Of a stretch of DNA of 59,424 nt, positions 49,613-58,084 are shown piece by piece (position 1 is the stretch's first letter; every line of letters begins with the position of its first letter). A program made the translations under genes and the position numbers. The DNA is from Anaerolineales bacterium (lineage in GTDB: Bacteria; Chloroflexota; Anaerolineae; Anaerolineales; Villigracilaceae). The notes under the pieces were generated by a model. The model saw only the letters and a program-made list of their open reading frames with translations, was not told where the DNA came from and did no database searches. Location of the stretch: NCBI GenBank assembly GCA_919902735.1, contig CAKKRM010000252.1, positions 1 to 59,424 on the forward strand. Direction: 5' to 3'.

Positions 49613-49954
49613 ATGCGCGTAAAAGGCGGCCCGCAAGGGCATCTACGTCACAAGAAAGTTTTGAAGATCACAAAGGGCCAGCGCGGCTCGAAGCATCTTT
49701 TGTTCAGACGAGCGAACGAGGCGATGCTGAAGAGTTTGTGGTACGCCACTCGTGATCGCCGCGTTCGCAAACGCGATCTGCGCAAGTTGTGGATCGCCCG
49801 TATCAACGCCGCGGCCCGTTTGAACGGCACGACATACAGCAAGTTGGTGTCTGCGCTCAAGAAGGCGAATATCGAGCTCAATCGCAAGATGCTGGCCGAT
49901 ATCGCAGTCCGCAACCCGCAGGCCTTCGCCGCAGTTGTGGCAAAAACAAAATAA
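49613..49954 (+). CDS. rplT: Ribosomal protein bL20
   Basis: 113 residues, standard length. [18 protein letters not shown], a long basic helix and the C-terminal [21 protein letters not shown] are typical. L20 assembles the 50S subunit early and in many bacteria represses its own operon. GCAGGAGGTAAAG precedes the ATG. Followed by a strong terminator. Confidence 0.95.
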   Translation: MRVKGGPQGHLRHKKVLKITKGQRGSKHLLFRRANEAMLKSLWYATRDRRVRKRDLRKLWIARINAAARLNGTTYSKLVSALKKANIELNRKMLADIAVRNPQAFAAVVAKTK

Positions 49955-49957
49955 CTT

Positions 49958-49992
49958 GTAGGGGCACAGCGTCGCTGTGCCCCTACTCTTTT
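49958..49992 (+). terminator. Rho-independent terminator of infC-rpmI-rplT
   Basis: 13-bp arms (GTAGGGGCACAGC 49958-49970 and its complement 49974-49986) followed by TCTTTTT. Confidence 0.85.
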
Positions 49993-50001
49993 TATTGGGG
50001 G

Positions 50002-50007
50002 TAAAAT
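50002..50007 (+). promoter_or_regulatory. -10 box for the macro-domain gene
   Basis: TAAAAT six bases before ATG 50014, leaving no room for a ribosome site; leaderless start likely. Confidence 0.4.
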
Positions 50008-50013
50008 ATTTGA

Positions 50014-50577
50014 ATGAACGCCATTTTAGCGGAAAAGAAATTAGCAACAGGCCAAACCCTGCAAATCGTGCAGGGTGATATTACGGTTGATGAAGTGGAT
50101 GCCATCGTCAATGCGGCGAATGAGCAGTTGCAGCATGGCGGAGGCGTGGCGTGGGCGATATCCAAACGCGGCGGGCCGACTGTGCAGGAAGAAAGCGATG
50201 AGTGGATTCGCAAACACGGCCCCGTCTCCCATTCGCATCCTGCCTGGACTTTGGGCGGGTTGCTGCCTGCGAAGTACATTATCCACGCTGTGGGTCCCGT
50301 CTGGGGAGACGGTGACGAGGATAAAAAATTGTCAGACGCGGTTACAGGCTCCCTGCGCGTGGCCGACGAATTGAAATGCAAATCCATTTCCATGCCAGCC
50401 ATTTCAACAGGCATCTTCGGTTTCCCCAAAGACCGCGCGGCAAAAATTATTTTTTCTGCAATTGAAACATATTTTGCCGAAATCGAAAATTCAGCTATTC
50501 AAACTGTGCGCTTGGTTTTGTTTGACGATGCAACCGTCAAAGTTTTTCTTGACAGTTGGGATTCAACCAATTCATAA
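50014..50577 (+). CDS. Macro-domain protein (ADP-ribose / O-acetyl-ADP-ribose hydrolase type)
   Basis: 187 residues, a single macro domain. GDITVDEVDAIVNAANEQLQHGGGVAWAI holds the adenine-binding Asp and the Asn-Ala-Ala-Asn / Gly loop; AISTGIFGFP is the phosphate loop. Such proteins remove ADP-ribose adducts or deacetylate O-acetyl-ADP-ribose. HAVGPVWGDGDED is also conserved. Probably leaderless. 27 bases before the rRNA/tRNA methyltransferase gene, so they may share a transcript. Confidence 0.9.
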   Translation: MNAILAEKKLATGQTLQIVQGDITVDEVDAIVNAANEQLQHGGGVAWAISKRGGPTVQEESDEWIRKHGPVSHSHPAWTLGGLLPAKYIIHAVGPVWGDGDEDKKLSDAVTGSLRVADELKCKSISMPAISTGIFGFPKDRAAKIIFSAIETYFAEIENSAIQTVRLVLFDDATVKVFLDSWDSTNS

Positions 50578-50604
50578 TTCATCCTTCATCATTCATCCCT
50601 GTAT

Positions 50605-51384
50605 ATGATCACATCCAACCACAACCCAAAAATAAAACTCATCCGCGCACTGCTCAACCGCGCAAGGGACCGCCGCGAGGCGGGGGCATTCGTCGTGGAA
50701 GGTGTGCGGCTGGTGGAAGAAGCGGAAAATAGAGACTGGAGATTTGAGACAGCGCTCTATGATGATTCATTGAATAATCGGGGGAAGTTGCTGGTGGAAC
50801 GCTTAAAATCAGGCGGCATCGAAGTAGAAGAAATTTCGCCAAGTGTGATGAAATCCCTAAGCGATACAGAATCTCCGCAAGGCATTCTCGCAATCCTCAA
50901 ATTCACCCAGTCTCCAATCTCCAGTCTCTTGAATTTCATCCTCATCCCAGACCAAATCCGTGACCCTGGCAATTTGGGCACATTGCTCCGTTCTGCCGCA
51001 GCGACAGGTGTGCAGGCTGTCTTAATCCCGCCTGAAACGACCGATGCCTTTGCGCCAAAGGTTCTCCGTTCTGGGATGGGAGCGCATTTCAAGCTGCCAA
51101 TCCACTCGATGAGTTGGGATGAGATTGATAAGGTTGTAAAGTTAGAAAGTTTGCAGGTTTTGATTGCAGACATGGACGGTCAATCATGCTGGGAGGCCGA
51201 CTTGCGTCAGCCTGTGGCTTTGGTGATTGGAAGTGAAGCTGAGGGTGCAAGTGAGTCCGCGAGAAAGTTGGCGCATCAGAAGATCAGCATCCCCATGTCA
51301 GGAGAAATGGAATCTCTGAATGCAGGGGTCGCAGGGTCCGTGTTGATGTTTGAGGTGGTGAGGCAGAGGGGGGGTGGGCAGTGA
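50605..51384 (+). CDS. SpoU/TrmH-family RNA 2'-O-methyltransferase
   Basis: 259 residues. The N-terminal substrate-binding domain resembles L30e-like RNA-binding domains. The C-terminal SPOUT knot has the three motifs IRDPGNLGTLLRSAAATG, VALVIGSEAEGAS and ISIPMSGEMESLNAGVAGSVLMFE, binding S-adenosylmethionine. Methylates a ribose 2'-OH of 23S rRNA or tRNA; the exact target is uncertain. A heptamer-repeat-like stretch (CAGTCTCCAATCTCCAGTCTC, about 50910-50930) codes QSPISSLL in a variable loop between motifs. Confidence 0.88.
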   Translation: MITSNHNPKIKLIRALLNRARDRREAGAFVVEGVRLVEEAENRDWRFETALYDDSLNNRGKLLVERLKSGGIEVEEISPSVMKSLSDTESPQGILAILKFTQSPISSLLNFILIPDQIRDPGNLGTLLRSAAATGVQAVLIPPETTDAFAPKVLRSGMGAHFKLPIHSMSWDEIDKVVKLESLQVLIADMDGQSCWEADLRQPVALVIGSEAEGASESARKLAHQKISIPMSGEMESLNAGVAGSVLMFEVVRQRGGGQ

Positions 51385-51450
51385 TCAGTAGGCAGTAATC
51401 AGTAGGCAGTAATCAGTAATCAGTGAACAGTGAACAGTGATCAGTGGTCA
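51385..51450. repeat. CAGTAAT/CAGTGAA heptamer tandem repeat
   Basis: About nine seven-base units of CAGTRRN type between two genes. A smaller relative lies at 45362-45386 inside the GT39 gene. Confidence 0.8.
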
Positions 51451-51474
51451 GAAACGAGTGACGAGAAAAGCGCT

Positions 51475-52770
51475 ATGAAAATTAGATCAATCACCTATTT
51501 TTGCAATCCAAAATTCCCGCTCGAGGAAAAGATACTGCAAGATGCAGGAAAATTTTTATCTGAGGCGAAGTCCGCTTATGAGGCGGCGGGTTATGAAGTG
51601 CAGACGGTGCGGCTGGCGACGATTCCGTTCCCAAAATTATTAAGTGGCAACGACTTTAATCGTTCTGGCAGTAAAGCGACTGAAGTCGCTACTACAAAAT
51701 CCTTGAATGAATTGCCAAAATTTGCAAATCAATTTGCGAAGGCGATTAAAGATGCGGGAATTGCGTACGGGTCCTTGGGGCCAGCGCTGCCTGAGTTTCC
51801 GCGCAGTTATCAGGTGATTCCTGAGGCGATTGCGGCGAGTGAGGATATTTTCTTTGGCGGCATGATGACAGGCAAGTCGGGCAGCGAGCTGTCTGACTCC
51901 AGAATTTTTATGTCAGCGGTCAAAGCCTGTGCGGATGTCATCGTCAAATGCGCGCCGCTCGACCCGAACGGGTTTGCCAACCTAAAATTTGCCGCGCTGG
52001 CGAATGTCCATGCAGGGGCGCCGTTTTTCCCTGCCGCGTATCACGATGGCGACGCGCCTGCATTTGCAATTGCGGTAGAGTCTGCGGATGTGGCGGTGAA
52101 TGCTTTTGCGGGGCAACCAACTTTGGACGAGGGGCGAAGCGCGCTTATCGCTGAAATCACAAAACATGGTCAAGCCATCTCACACGTTGCACAATCACTA
52201 ATCTCCAATCTCCAATCCCCAAAGTTTCTCGGCATTGATTTTTCCCTCGCGCCCTTCCCCGATGACGCGCATTCGCTTGGCAATGCGGTTGAGAAAATGG
52301 GCGTGCAGAAAATTGGTTTGCATGGTTCGCTTGCATCTGCGGCGATCCTGACCGAAGCCATCGAACGCGCGGACTTTCCACACATTGGCTTCAACGGTTT
52401 CATGCAGCCCGTGCTCGAAGATACCATCCTTGCAAAACGCGCGGCGGAGGGAACGCTCACGATCAAAGATGCCCTGCTGTATTCTGCGGTTTGCGGCACA
52501 GGGCTGGATACGATTCCGCTGGCAGGCGATACCACCGCGGATCAAATCTCCCCGCTTCTGCTTGACCTGTGCGCTCTTGCGCTGCGATTGGACAAACCGC
52601 TCACTGCGCGGCTGATGCCTGTTCCCGGTAAACGGGCAGGGGAAGCCACTGAATTTGATTTCGCCTTCTTTGCGAACAGCAGGGTGATGGCATTGGATTC
52701 AAGTCCGTTGGGTTTGCCATTGGGCGGGGATGAAAAAATTACACTTAACGCAAAACTTCCCAGATCATAG
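51475..52770 (+). CDS. DUF711-family protein
   Basis: 431 residues. KIRSITYFCNPKFPLEEK near the start and AFAGQPTLDEGR, KIGLHGSLASAAILTEAIERADFPHIGFNGFMQPVLED and VCGTGLDTIPLAGDTTADQI match the DUF711 / UPF0210-like family, whose biochemical role is not known. ATG 51475 excludes repeat-derived residues upstream. Two further insertions lie within: a palindrome (about 51671-51689, coding SKATEVAT) and a heptamer run (about 52195-52218, coding SLISNLQSP), both in variable loops. Stop codon sits in the loop of a terminator hairpin. Confidence 0.85.
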   Translation: MKIRSITYFCNPKFPLEEKILQDAGKFLSEAKSAYEAAGYEVQTVRLATIPFPKLLSGNDFNRSGSKATEVATTKSLNELPKFANQFAKAIKDAGIAYGSLGPALPEFPRSYQVIPEAIAASEDIFFGGMMTGKSGSELSDSRIFMSAVKACADVIVKCAPLDPNGFANLKFAALANVHAGAPFFPAAYHDGDAPAFAIAVESADVAVNAFAGQPTLDEGRSALIAEITKHGQAISHVAQSLISNLQSPKFLGIDFSLAPFPDDAHSLGNAVEKMGVQKIGLHGSLASAAILTEAIERADFPHIGFNGFMQPVLEDTILAKRAAEGTLTIKDALLYSAVCGTGLDTIPLAGDTTADQISPLLLDLCALALRLDKPLTARLMPVPGKRAGEATEFDFAFFANSRVMALDSSPLGLPLGGDEKITLNAKLPRS

Positions 52771-52784
52771 GTCTGGGAAGTTTT
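52752..52784. terminator. Bidirectional terminator
   Basis: 13-bp arms AAAACTTCCCAGA (52752-52764) and complement (52772-52784), then a T-run. Convergent with the ArsR-type gene ending at 52786. Confidence 0.8.
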
Positions 52785-52785
52785 T

Positions 52786-53340
52786 TTATTCTTCTCGCCA
52801 ATATTCCCCACCCCCGCCTTCACGTTTCATCAAGCCGTACCCTGCCAGTTCGCGCCGCAGGGATGCGGTGTCTGCGTGATAGCCGCTTAATATCTCGTTG
52901 ACCTTTTTCTCGCTGTATCTTCTATTGACTTCAAACGCTTTCACCACATAACGCAAGATAGCTTCCAGTTTCTTACGTTGGGCAGGGATGGTCTTCAGGC
53001 TTCCATCCTTGCGAACAAAATCCTTGACTACTTTGTTGTCATAGGCGTCAGCATCCACATCCACGATAGAGGCGGTGAGATTCTCCTGCGAGAAAATATT
53101 GCGGGATTTTGCCTCCAGCGCTTTTTCATCCAATTGATAGACGCTGTAATAACTCTCCATTTTCGCGCTGACCAAACCAACCTGTGAGAGCTTCGCGAGA
53201 TGATGCGAGACTGTGGGCGCTTTGAGACTCAACAACGCGGCAAGTTCCTCCACGCTGTAGGGCTGTTGGGCAAGCAAGCCGATGATCTTCAGGCGGTTCG
53301 CGTCTGAGAGAGCTTTGACAAAATCAAGCATTTCGTTCAT
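52786..53340 (-). CDS. ArsR-type regulator with DUF2087 domain
   Basis: 184 residues. N-terminal winged helix (about residues 5-75) with ALSDANRLKIIGLLAQQPYSVEELAALLSLKAPTVSHHLAKLSQVGLV; no obvious metal-binding Cys pair of ArsR/SmtB type. C-terminal DUF2087 (about 95-175) with KDGSLKTIPAQRKKLEAILRYVV and the late EKKVNEILSGYHADTASLRRELAGYGLM, found with HTH domains in one-component regulators. A palindrome ATCTAATTAGAT (53372-53383) and a half site (about 53355-53363) lie before the gene and may be its own operator. Confidence 0.85.
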   Translation of the reverse strand: MNEMLDFVKALSDANRLKIIGLLAQQPYSVEELAALLSLKAPTVSHHLAKLSQVGLVSAKMESYYSVYQLDEKALEAKSRNIFSQENLTASIVDVDADAYDNKVVKDFVRKDGSLKTIPAQRKKLEAILRYVVKAFEVNRRYSEKKVNEILSGYHADTASLRRELAGYGLMKREGGGGEYWREE

Positions 53341-53371
53341 GGTTCACTTCCGTAAATCTAATTCGATGATT

Positions 53372-53383
53372 ATCTAATTAGAT
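53372..53383. promoter_or_regulatory. Operator palindrome
   Basis: ATCTAATTAGAT, a perfect 12-bp palindrome in the 5' region of the ArsR-type gene. Confidence 0.6.
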
Positions 53384-53488
53384 TTTAGGAGCGAATCTAC
53401 ATTTTGTCAAGACGTTTTTTGGGCAATAAGCCAGTAAGAGACTGTTTCTTGATTTCTCTTTCCCTTTGGCACACGGATTCTACGGACA

Positions 53489-53672
53489 AAAGTCTTGGCT
53501 CATGTGTAGACTCTGTGCAATAAAGCAAGCCTTTTTTAACGCGAATTACGCAAAAAAGGCGAAGGGCGCGAATTTTTCGCGTAAGTCGCTTCATTCGGGA
53601 AATTCGCGTTAAGATTTTCGCTCTTTGAAAAAACCACATGGCTACCTGCACACTCTTTACACATGAGCCAAA
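53489..53672. mobile_element. MITE-like element copy 3
   Basis: Outer imperfect inverted repeats of about 28 bp (53489-53517 and 53644-53672, both with GGCTCATGTGTA or its complement). The inner palindrome begins TTAACGCGAATTACGC (about 53536) and ends TTCGCGTTAAG (about 53612), matching the cores of copies 1 and 2. Flanking target duplication not clear. Confidence 0.55.
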
Positions 53673-53676
53673 GTCT

Positions 53677-54594
53677 TTAGTTCAAAACTTCGATATTCGG
53701 TTCAAGCGGAATGCGGTTGATCAGGTCAAGGAAATCTGCCTGGGTCACTTCAGATTGCGGCTTGTCCATCAAGGCAAGCAGGGTTGCTTCCATTACGTTT
53801 GTCCCAAAACTGCGGCCTTCGAGGCGCGGCGTGACAGTGACCAAAATATGCAGGTTGCGACTTCTTAATTCCTCCACATTTTTGGCTGTGGTTGTATTTG
53901 TGACGATGATCTTGCCAGAGAGGTCGTCAGGCATGTATTGACGGATCTGCAAAAAATCTCCTGCAATGACCTGAGACTGTTGATAGTATTTTGTCCATTT
54001 TGGCTGCGGGGGTTTATCCTGCTCCGAGCCGAGGGGATATAACCATGAAAACGGCAACTGTGTGATGACAGGGAGTAGCACAGCCGCAAGCAGCCGCGCG
54101 GCGCTGAGCCTTTTGAGGGCAATGGGCAGGCCCAACGCAAACATAAAATCGCCAAAGGTGACATCCAGCCCCACATCTACCATGGCTTTGCCCATGCTGT
54201 AGCGGTCGACCACCGTTGTTTGCAACGCTGGCAGACCTTTGAGCGACCTGTTCTCTTTCTCGTTCAGGTATTTTTCAAGATATTCAAAGGCGCGTTTTTC
54301 AAGCAGGCCTTTGACTCCACAGCCATCGCCTACCTTGCTGATCTTAATTGCATCACGAATCCGTTTTACATCGCGAAAGTAATATTTTTTATCCTCAACC
54401 TGCAAAAAAAATTCAACCCCGCCGATGCCAAAGGCATCCACTTTGCCGTCCAATTCCCTGTAGAGTTGGATGGCTTTTTTGAAATCCCCGTTGGTGCCCC
54501 GCCTCGATATTTCACAGTCCTGCCCCAGGAATTCGCGCCTTGTGGTGTGATCACGGGCCGACGACCCTACACTGATGGAAATTATCTTTTTCAT
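53677..54594 (-). CDS. Conserved hypothetical protein (sometimes named quinate 5-dehydrogenase)
   Basis: 305 residues. Begins MKKIISISVGSSARDH and includes GTNGDFKKAIQLYRELDGKVDAFGIGG, VDRYSMGKAMVDVG and a late IIVTNTTTAKNVEELRSRNLHILVTVTPRLEGRSFGTNV. I recall similar proteins annotated as quinate 5-dehydrogenase, but no experimentally known active site was recognised, so the name is not adopted. A hydrophobic stretch (about residues 165-185) may be buried rather than membrane-spanning. Divergent from ilvE. Starts at ATG 54594 with GGAG upstream. Confidence 0.6.
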   Translation of the reverse strand: MKKIISISVGSSARDHTTRREFLGQDCEISRRGTNGDFKKAIQLYRELDGKVDAFGIGGVEFFLQVEDKKYYFRDVKRIRDAIKISKVGDGCGVKGLLEKRAFEYLEKYLNEKENRSLKGLPALQTTVVDRYSMGKAMVDVGLDVTFGDFMFALGLPIALKRLSAARLLAAVLLPVITQLPFSWLYPLGSEQDKPPQPKWTKYYQQSQVIAGDFLQIRQYMPDDLSGKIIVTNTTTAKNVEELRSRNLHILVTVTPRLEGRSFGTNVMEATLLALMDKPQSEVTQADFLDLINRIPLEPNIEVLN

Positions 54595-54831
54595 CTGCGC
54601 CTCCGTAAAGTGAGATGGTGTATTTTATCAACAATCCTCTTCGGGTGTGAAAATGACCGGGCGGCTGAAGCAGGCGCGGGCGGGGAAAGAGGCGAAGCGT
54701 TCAAATGGCGGCGGGGTTGTATCAGTTATATAATACCCACGCTCACAAATTGCGCTTTTGAAAAAGCGCAATTTGTGAGCGCGTTGGGTATAATTTCAAA
54801 AGATCAATTCAATTTAATTTTGGAGGTGTCC
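54595..54831. other. Divergent control region before ilvE
   Basis: 237 bases. A 19-bp perfect palindrome lies at 54741-54780, with TATAAT boxes on both sides (54729-54734 and 54789-54794). Confidence 0.6.
54741..54794 (+). promoter_or_regulatory. Palindrome plus -10 box upstream of ilvE
   Basis: Arms 54741-54759 and 54762-54780, exact complements with a two-base loop; GGGTATAAT follows. The right half (GCGCAATTTGTGAGCG) recurs before the gene at 24081. Confidence 0.6.
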
Positions 54832-55752
54832 GTGGATCTCACGAAGCACGCTTTCTTTGAGGGAAAAATCGTCCCCCTGGGCGAGGCAAAGATCAACATC
54901 GCAACACATGGCTTTTTATATGGAACCGCCGTTTTCGGTGGAATGCGGGCATACTGGAACGAAGAGAAGAAACGTCTCTTCGTTTTTCGTCCCTACGATC
55001 ATTTTCGCCGTTTGCTGAATTCGGGCAAGATGATGGCGATGAAGATTCAATACGATGAAGAGAGTTTGACCCAACTCACGCTGGATGTGTTGCGGACAGA
55101 TAACTGGAAACAGGATATCTACCTGCGCCCCACCATTTATAAATCGGACATGGGCATCGGCGTGCGCCTGCATGACTTGAAGGATGAGTTCTGCATGTTC
55201 GTGATGGCATTCGAGAAATACGTCAAGAATGACACGAACGCGCATGTGACCTTTTCTTCGTGGCGGCGCATCGACGATAATGTCATTCCCGCGCGCGGCA
55301 AGGTGGCGGGCGCATACGCCAATTCGGCGCTGATCAAAACGGATGCAAACCGCGCTGGTTTCGACGAAGCCATTGTGCTGGACCAGAACGGCCATGTCTC
55401 CGAGGGTTCGGCGATGAATATTTTCATGGTGCGCGACGGGGCGCTCGTGACTCCGCCGGTAACTGATAACATTCTCGAAGGCATTACCCGCCGCTCGATC
55501 ATCGAAATCGCGCGCAATGATCTTGGCATTCCAGTGGTGGAACGCTCCATCGATCGCACGGAAGTATTCATCGCCGAGGAGATGTTCATGACCGGCACGG
55601 CAGCGCAGGTGGTGGCCGTGACGCAGATCGATCACCGTCCGGTTGGCATCGGGTCGATGGGGCCGATCACAACAAAATTACGCAGCCTGTTCGATGATGT
55701 GGTGCGGGCAAAACATCCAAAATATCACGGTTGGAATTTGGAAGTGGGATAG
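54832..55752 (+). CDS. ilvE: Branched-chain amino acid aminotransferase (class IV)
   Basis: 306 residues, normal length. PLP-dependent enzyme that interconverts Val/Leu/Ile and their keto acids. HGFLYGTAVFGGMRAYW, RGKVAGAYANSAL with Lys157 at the PLP-lysine position, GFDEAIVLDQNGHVSEGSAMNIF and EEMFMTGTAAQV are typical of BCATs. GTG 54832 is taken because GGAGGT lies five bases upstream and the longer frame to 54220 crosses the divergent promoter and reads the opposite strand of another gene. Followed by a terminator. Confidence 0.93.
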   Translation: MDLTKHAFFEGKIVPLGEAKINIATHGFLYGTAVFGGMRAYWNEEKKRLFVFRPYDHFRRLLNSGKMMAMKIQYDEESLTQLTLDVLRTDNWKQDIYLRPTIYKSDMGIGVRLHDLKDEFCMFVMAFEKYVKNDTNAHVTFSSWRRIDDNVIPARGKVAGAYANSALIKTDANRAGFDEAIVLDQNGHVSEGSAMNIFMVRDGALVTPPVTDNILEGITRRSIIEIARNDLGIPVVERSIDRTEVFIAEEMFMTGTAAQVVAVTQIDHRPVGIGSMGPITTKLRSLFDDVVRAKHPKYHGWNLEVG

Positions 55753-55786
55753 AAAAGGCAGATCGGTAATTTGTAATTTAGGGAAC

Positions 55787-55824
55787 AAAAAAAGTCCGTT
55801 GTTTTTTCAGCAACGGACTTTTTT
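55787..55824. terminator. Bidirectional terminator
   Basis: AAAAAAAGTCCGTTG (55787-55801) pairs with CAACGGACTTTTTTT (55811-55825). Between convergent ilvE and the gene ending at 55826. Confidence 0.85.
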
Positions 55825-55825
55825 A

Positions 55826-56293
55826 TCATTTCTTTCTTCTTACTTCTTTCTTCCCCCTGCCCTTCTTTAATTTCTCAAGTTCCAGCTTGCTCTTTTCAAG
55901 CTCGGTTTCCAGTTTTTTGTGTTCCACATCTGCCAGGGAGGCATCGCGCTTTTCCCTGCGCCAGGTGATGACGGTGGTGGTGGCAAAGCCAACCAGCGAA
56001 GTGACCGAAGTAATGATCGTACCGATCAACGCGCCGAAATCTGTCTTTGTGGAAGGGGGAGGAGGAGGATTGCTGGGGGCAGGAGTTGAAGTTGGATTTG
56101 GATTTGGAGTGGTTGTACCACCTGGCTCATCAGTTGCCACAGGAACTGGCGTTGCGGTGGCGGGCGGTTGAGGAGATGAAGTAAACTCGGAAAAAATATC
56201 TCCGGCGCTTCTCCCGTTGCTCAATAAAACGAAAAGCGCCGTGGACGCAACGAAGATAACGAGAAATATATTTCGCAGAATTTCAGGTTTCAT
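55826..56293 (-). CDS. Membrane protein with Pro/Thr linker and coiled-coil tail
   Basis: 155 residues. One membrane helix (about 7-25), a Pro/Thr/Asn-rich linker, a second helix (about 95-115) and a Lys/Glu coiled coil to the end (KKLETELEKSKLELEKLKKG). No enzymatic motif. ATG 56293 is chosen; the frame upstream to 56500 reads the opposite strand of the next gene's 3' part. Probably co-transcribed with the next two upstream genes; function unknown. Confidence 0.6.
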   Translation of the reverse strand: MKPEILRNIFLVIFVASTALFVLLSNGRSAGDIFSEFTSSPQPPATATPVPVATDEPGGTTTPNPNPTSTPAPSNPPPPPSTKTDFGALIGTIITSVTSLVGFATTTVITWRREKRDASLADVEHKKLETELEKSKLELEKLKKGRGKKEVRRKK

Positions 56294-56324
56294 GGTCTTG
56301 CCTGCTTCCCAACGGAAATCGAGT

Positions 56325-57053
56325 TTACGGATTCTTCTTGAACCGCACCAGCGCCAGGTTCTTGCCGCAGTCATTGAAGGTGTCGATGTAAATATTATCA
56401 GAGAGCGGCAGGCCAGCCTGGTCGAGTATCTGGATGTACAACAGCCCATCAGACAGGATCGGAACCTTCCCGAGGAAAAATTCGTATCCCGATTTTCCAT
56501 AGGCAGGCGCGATACTGCTGACCGTCAACTCGTTCTTCGATTTGTTGTTATAAAATCCGACGAGCCGCACCGTAATGCGGAGCATGTCTGTATTGCTGGC
56601 ATCCACGATGGTGCCGCCCACGCCCTGCCAGTTACAGCCCAGTTCGGGGTGAATGATGGTGCTGTCGATGTAGGTGACAGTGGCTGAAAAAGGAGCTTTG
56701 GGAGTCTTCGTTGGCAGCGGAGTGACGGAAGGAGTAACCAGCGACAAAAGCGTTGGCGAAGGTTCCAAAGTAAACGTCGGCAAAAGGGTTGGGATCTCCG
56801 TCACATTAATCGGCGTATGCGTCCACGTGGGCAGGAGTTGGATCTGCGTGATGGTTGCGGTGGGAGGCAGGTTGGCGCTTAAGCGCGCCGGGCTGAGGGG
56901 GTTGATGGCCGAATTCGGCATGAGATAAACCGCCACAAAATACGCCGCAACGCAAACCGTGAGGATCAGAGTAAATATACTAAGCACATCCCAAAACGCA
57001 AGGCGTGAACCCCTTTTGGGCGCGGGGGAGTCGTCATAGTTGTATTTGCTCAT
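56325..57053 (-). CDS. Membrane-anchored hypothetical protein with Thr/Pro linker
   Basis: 242 residues. Short cytoplasmic start, one membrane helix (about residues 22-45), a long Thr/Pro/Leu linker to about residue 120, then a beta-rich extracytoplasmic domain (about 122-242) with CNWQGVGGTIVDASN and a late NIYIDTFNDCGKNLALVRFKK. The two Cys could form a disulfide. Related in style to surface lipoproteins elsewhere here, but a membrane helix replaces the lipobox. Family not recognised. Confidence 0.65.
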   Translation of the reverse strand: MSKYNYDDSPAPKRGSRLAFWDVLSIFTLILTVCVAAYFVAVYLMPNSAINPLSPARLSANLPPTATITQIQLLPTWTHTPINVTEIPTLLPTFTLEPSPTLLSLVTPSVTPLPTKTPKAPFSATVTYIDSTIIHPELGCNWQGVGGTIVDASNTDMLRITVRLVGFYNNKSKNELTVSSIAPAYGKSGYEFFLGKVPILSDGLLYIQILDQAGLPLSDNIYIDTFNDCGKNLALVRFKKNP

Positions 57054-57087
57054 TATTCTCTCCGAAAAATAATCTTATCCAACCCAA

Positions 57088-57975
57088 TTACGGGGCCAGA
57101 ACAATATCACTGCTTGCGCGTTTTTCAGCGATCCAGTTTTTTAATGCCAGTTCCTGCATAGTCAATAAAGCGTCCGGGGTGAGCGGATGATCGCTGCGTT
57201 CCAATGCTTTAAAAATATGAAAGCCTGCGTCCGTTGCGATGACCTCGCTATACTGGCCCGCTTGCAACGCAAAGACTGCCTCATCCGCATTTGCATCCAG
57301 TAAATAGCCGCGCGGCGCCCAGCCTAATTCGCCGAGTGTGATCGGGTCGTACAATGCGGCGAGTTCGTCAAAATCAGCGCCGGTCTTCAACTGCTGCAAC
57401 GCTGCCTGCGCATCGCCCTGATTATAGGTCAAAATCTGGCGCAAGTGGATTTGCTCCGCAACGGCTGGCACATCCGCAATGATTTTGTCACGCATCCACG
57501 CCGCTTCAGCAGAACGCTTCAATGCGATTCGGAACGACGCATCATCATATCCGTGAGCCGCCTGCCATTGACTTAACGCATCCGCGCTTCCAAGCTGACT
57601 CACCAACGCATCGATTCTTAACTGGAGGTCTGATTCTGTCAAATTGAAATTCGCTTCTCTGGCGGCTTGTGCCAGCAAGAACTGCGCGATCATATCTTCG
57701 AGAACAGCCTTGTTCGCATCCTCATCTATGAAGGAGAGGCCCAGCGCGGTTTGTGCAGCTTTGTATCGATCCAACTCTGCTTGAAATTCAGCAGTGGTGA
57801 TGTACTCCCCATTGACGGTTGCCGCCGAAGGCGGCGGAGTGGCAGTAGGAGGTATGGGCGTAAAAGTCGGCAATTCGGGAGTGGGCGTGCTTGAGGTCCC
57901 GAGCGAAGCGCAGGCGCTTAATCCCAAAACAAAAGCCAGAGTCAATTGAGCTAAAAATCGGGGAGGTGAAGACAT
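57088..57975 (-). CDS. SurA/PrsA-like peptidyl-prolyl isomerase lipoprotein
   Basis: 295 residues. Lipobox GLSAC (Cys 22), a Thr/Pro linker, then the helical SurA N-terminal-type region (VNGEYITTAEFQAEL..., about 55-175) and a parvulin-like domain (about 180-270) with IHLRQILTYNQGDAQAALQQLKTGADFDELA and LGELGWAPRGYL. Assists folding of exported proteins. ATG 57975 is the Met directly before the signal peptide; the frame extends to 58020 through a palindrome. Confidence 0.85.
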   Translation of the reverse strand: MSSPPRFLAQLTLAFVLGLSACASLGTSSTPTPELPTFTPIPPTATPPPSAATVNGEYITTAEFQAELDRYKAAQTALGLSFIDEDANKAVLEDMIAQFLLAQAAREANFNLTESDLQLRIDALVSQLGSADALSQWQAAHGYDDASFRIALKRSAEAAWMRDKIIADVPAVAEQIHLRQILTYNQGDAQAALQQLKTGADFDELAALYDPITLGELGWAPRGYLLDANADEAVFALQAGQYSEVIATDAGFHIFKALERSDHPLTPDALLTMQELALKNWIAEKRASSDIVLAP

Positions 57976-57997
57976 ACTGGAATTATAAATTAAAAAC

Positions 57998-58068
57998 GTA
58001 GGGACGCAGCGGCGCTGCATCCCTACAAATTTGTTTACAAAACCCCTCTCCCGTTTTTGGGAGAGGGG
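57998..58068. repeat. Two palindromic repeats between groEL and the foldase gene
   Basis: 13-bp arms at 57998-58010 and 58014-58026 (GTAGGGACGCAGC type, one mismatch). Then CCCCTCTCCC / GGGAGAGGGG at 58043-58052 and 58059-58068, the same unit as inside the GT39 gene. Confidence 0.7.
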
Positions 58069-58084
58069 TAGAGGTGAGGGCGAT

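Larger units (their letters stand above)
53341..53676. other. Intergenic region with operator and repeat copy 3
   Basis: No gene. The left part has the operator palindrome; 53489-53672 is the third member of the TTAACGCGAA repeat family. Confidence 0.65.

Noticed and set aside
54762-54782. lac-operator-like TTGTGAGCG
   Set aside because: Only about nine bases agree; the rest of the palindrome differs and no LacI-type gene is present.
54220-54831. 204-residue N-terminal extension of the branched-chain aminotransferase
   Set aside because: It reads antisense to the gene at 53677-54594 and crosses the promoter; GTG 54832 has a proper ribosome site.
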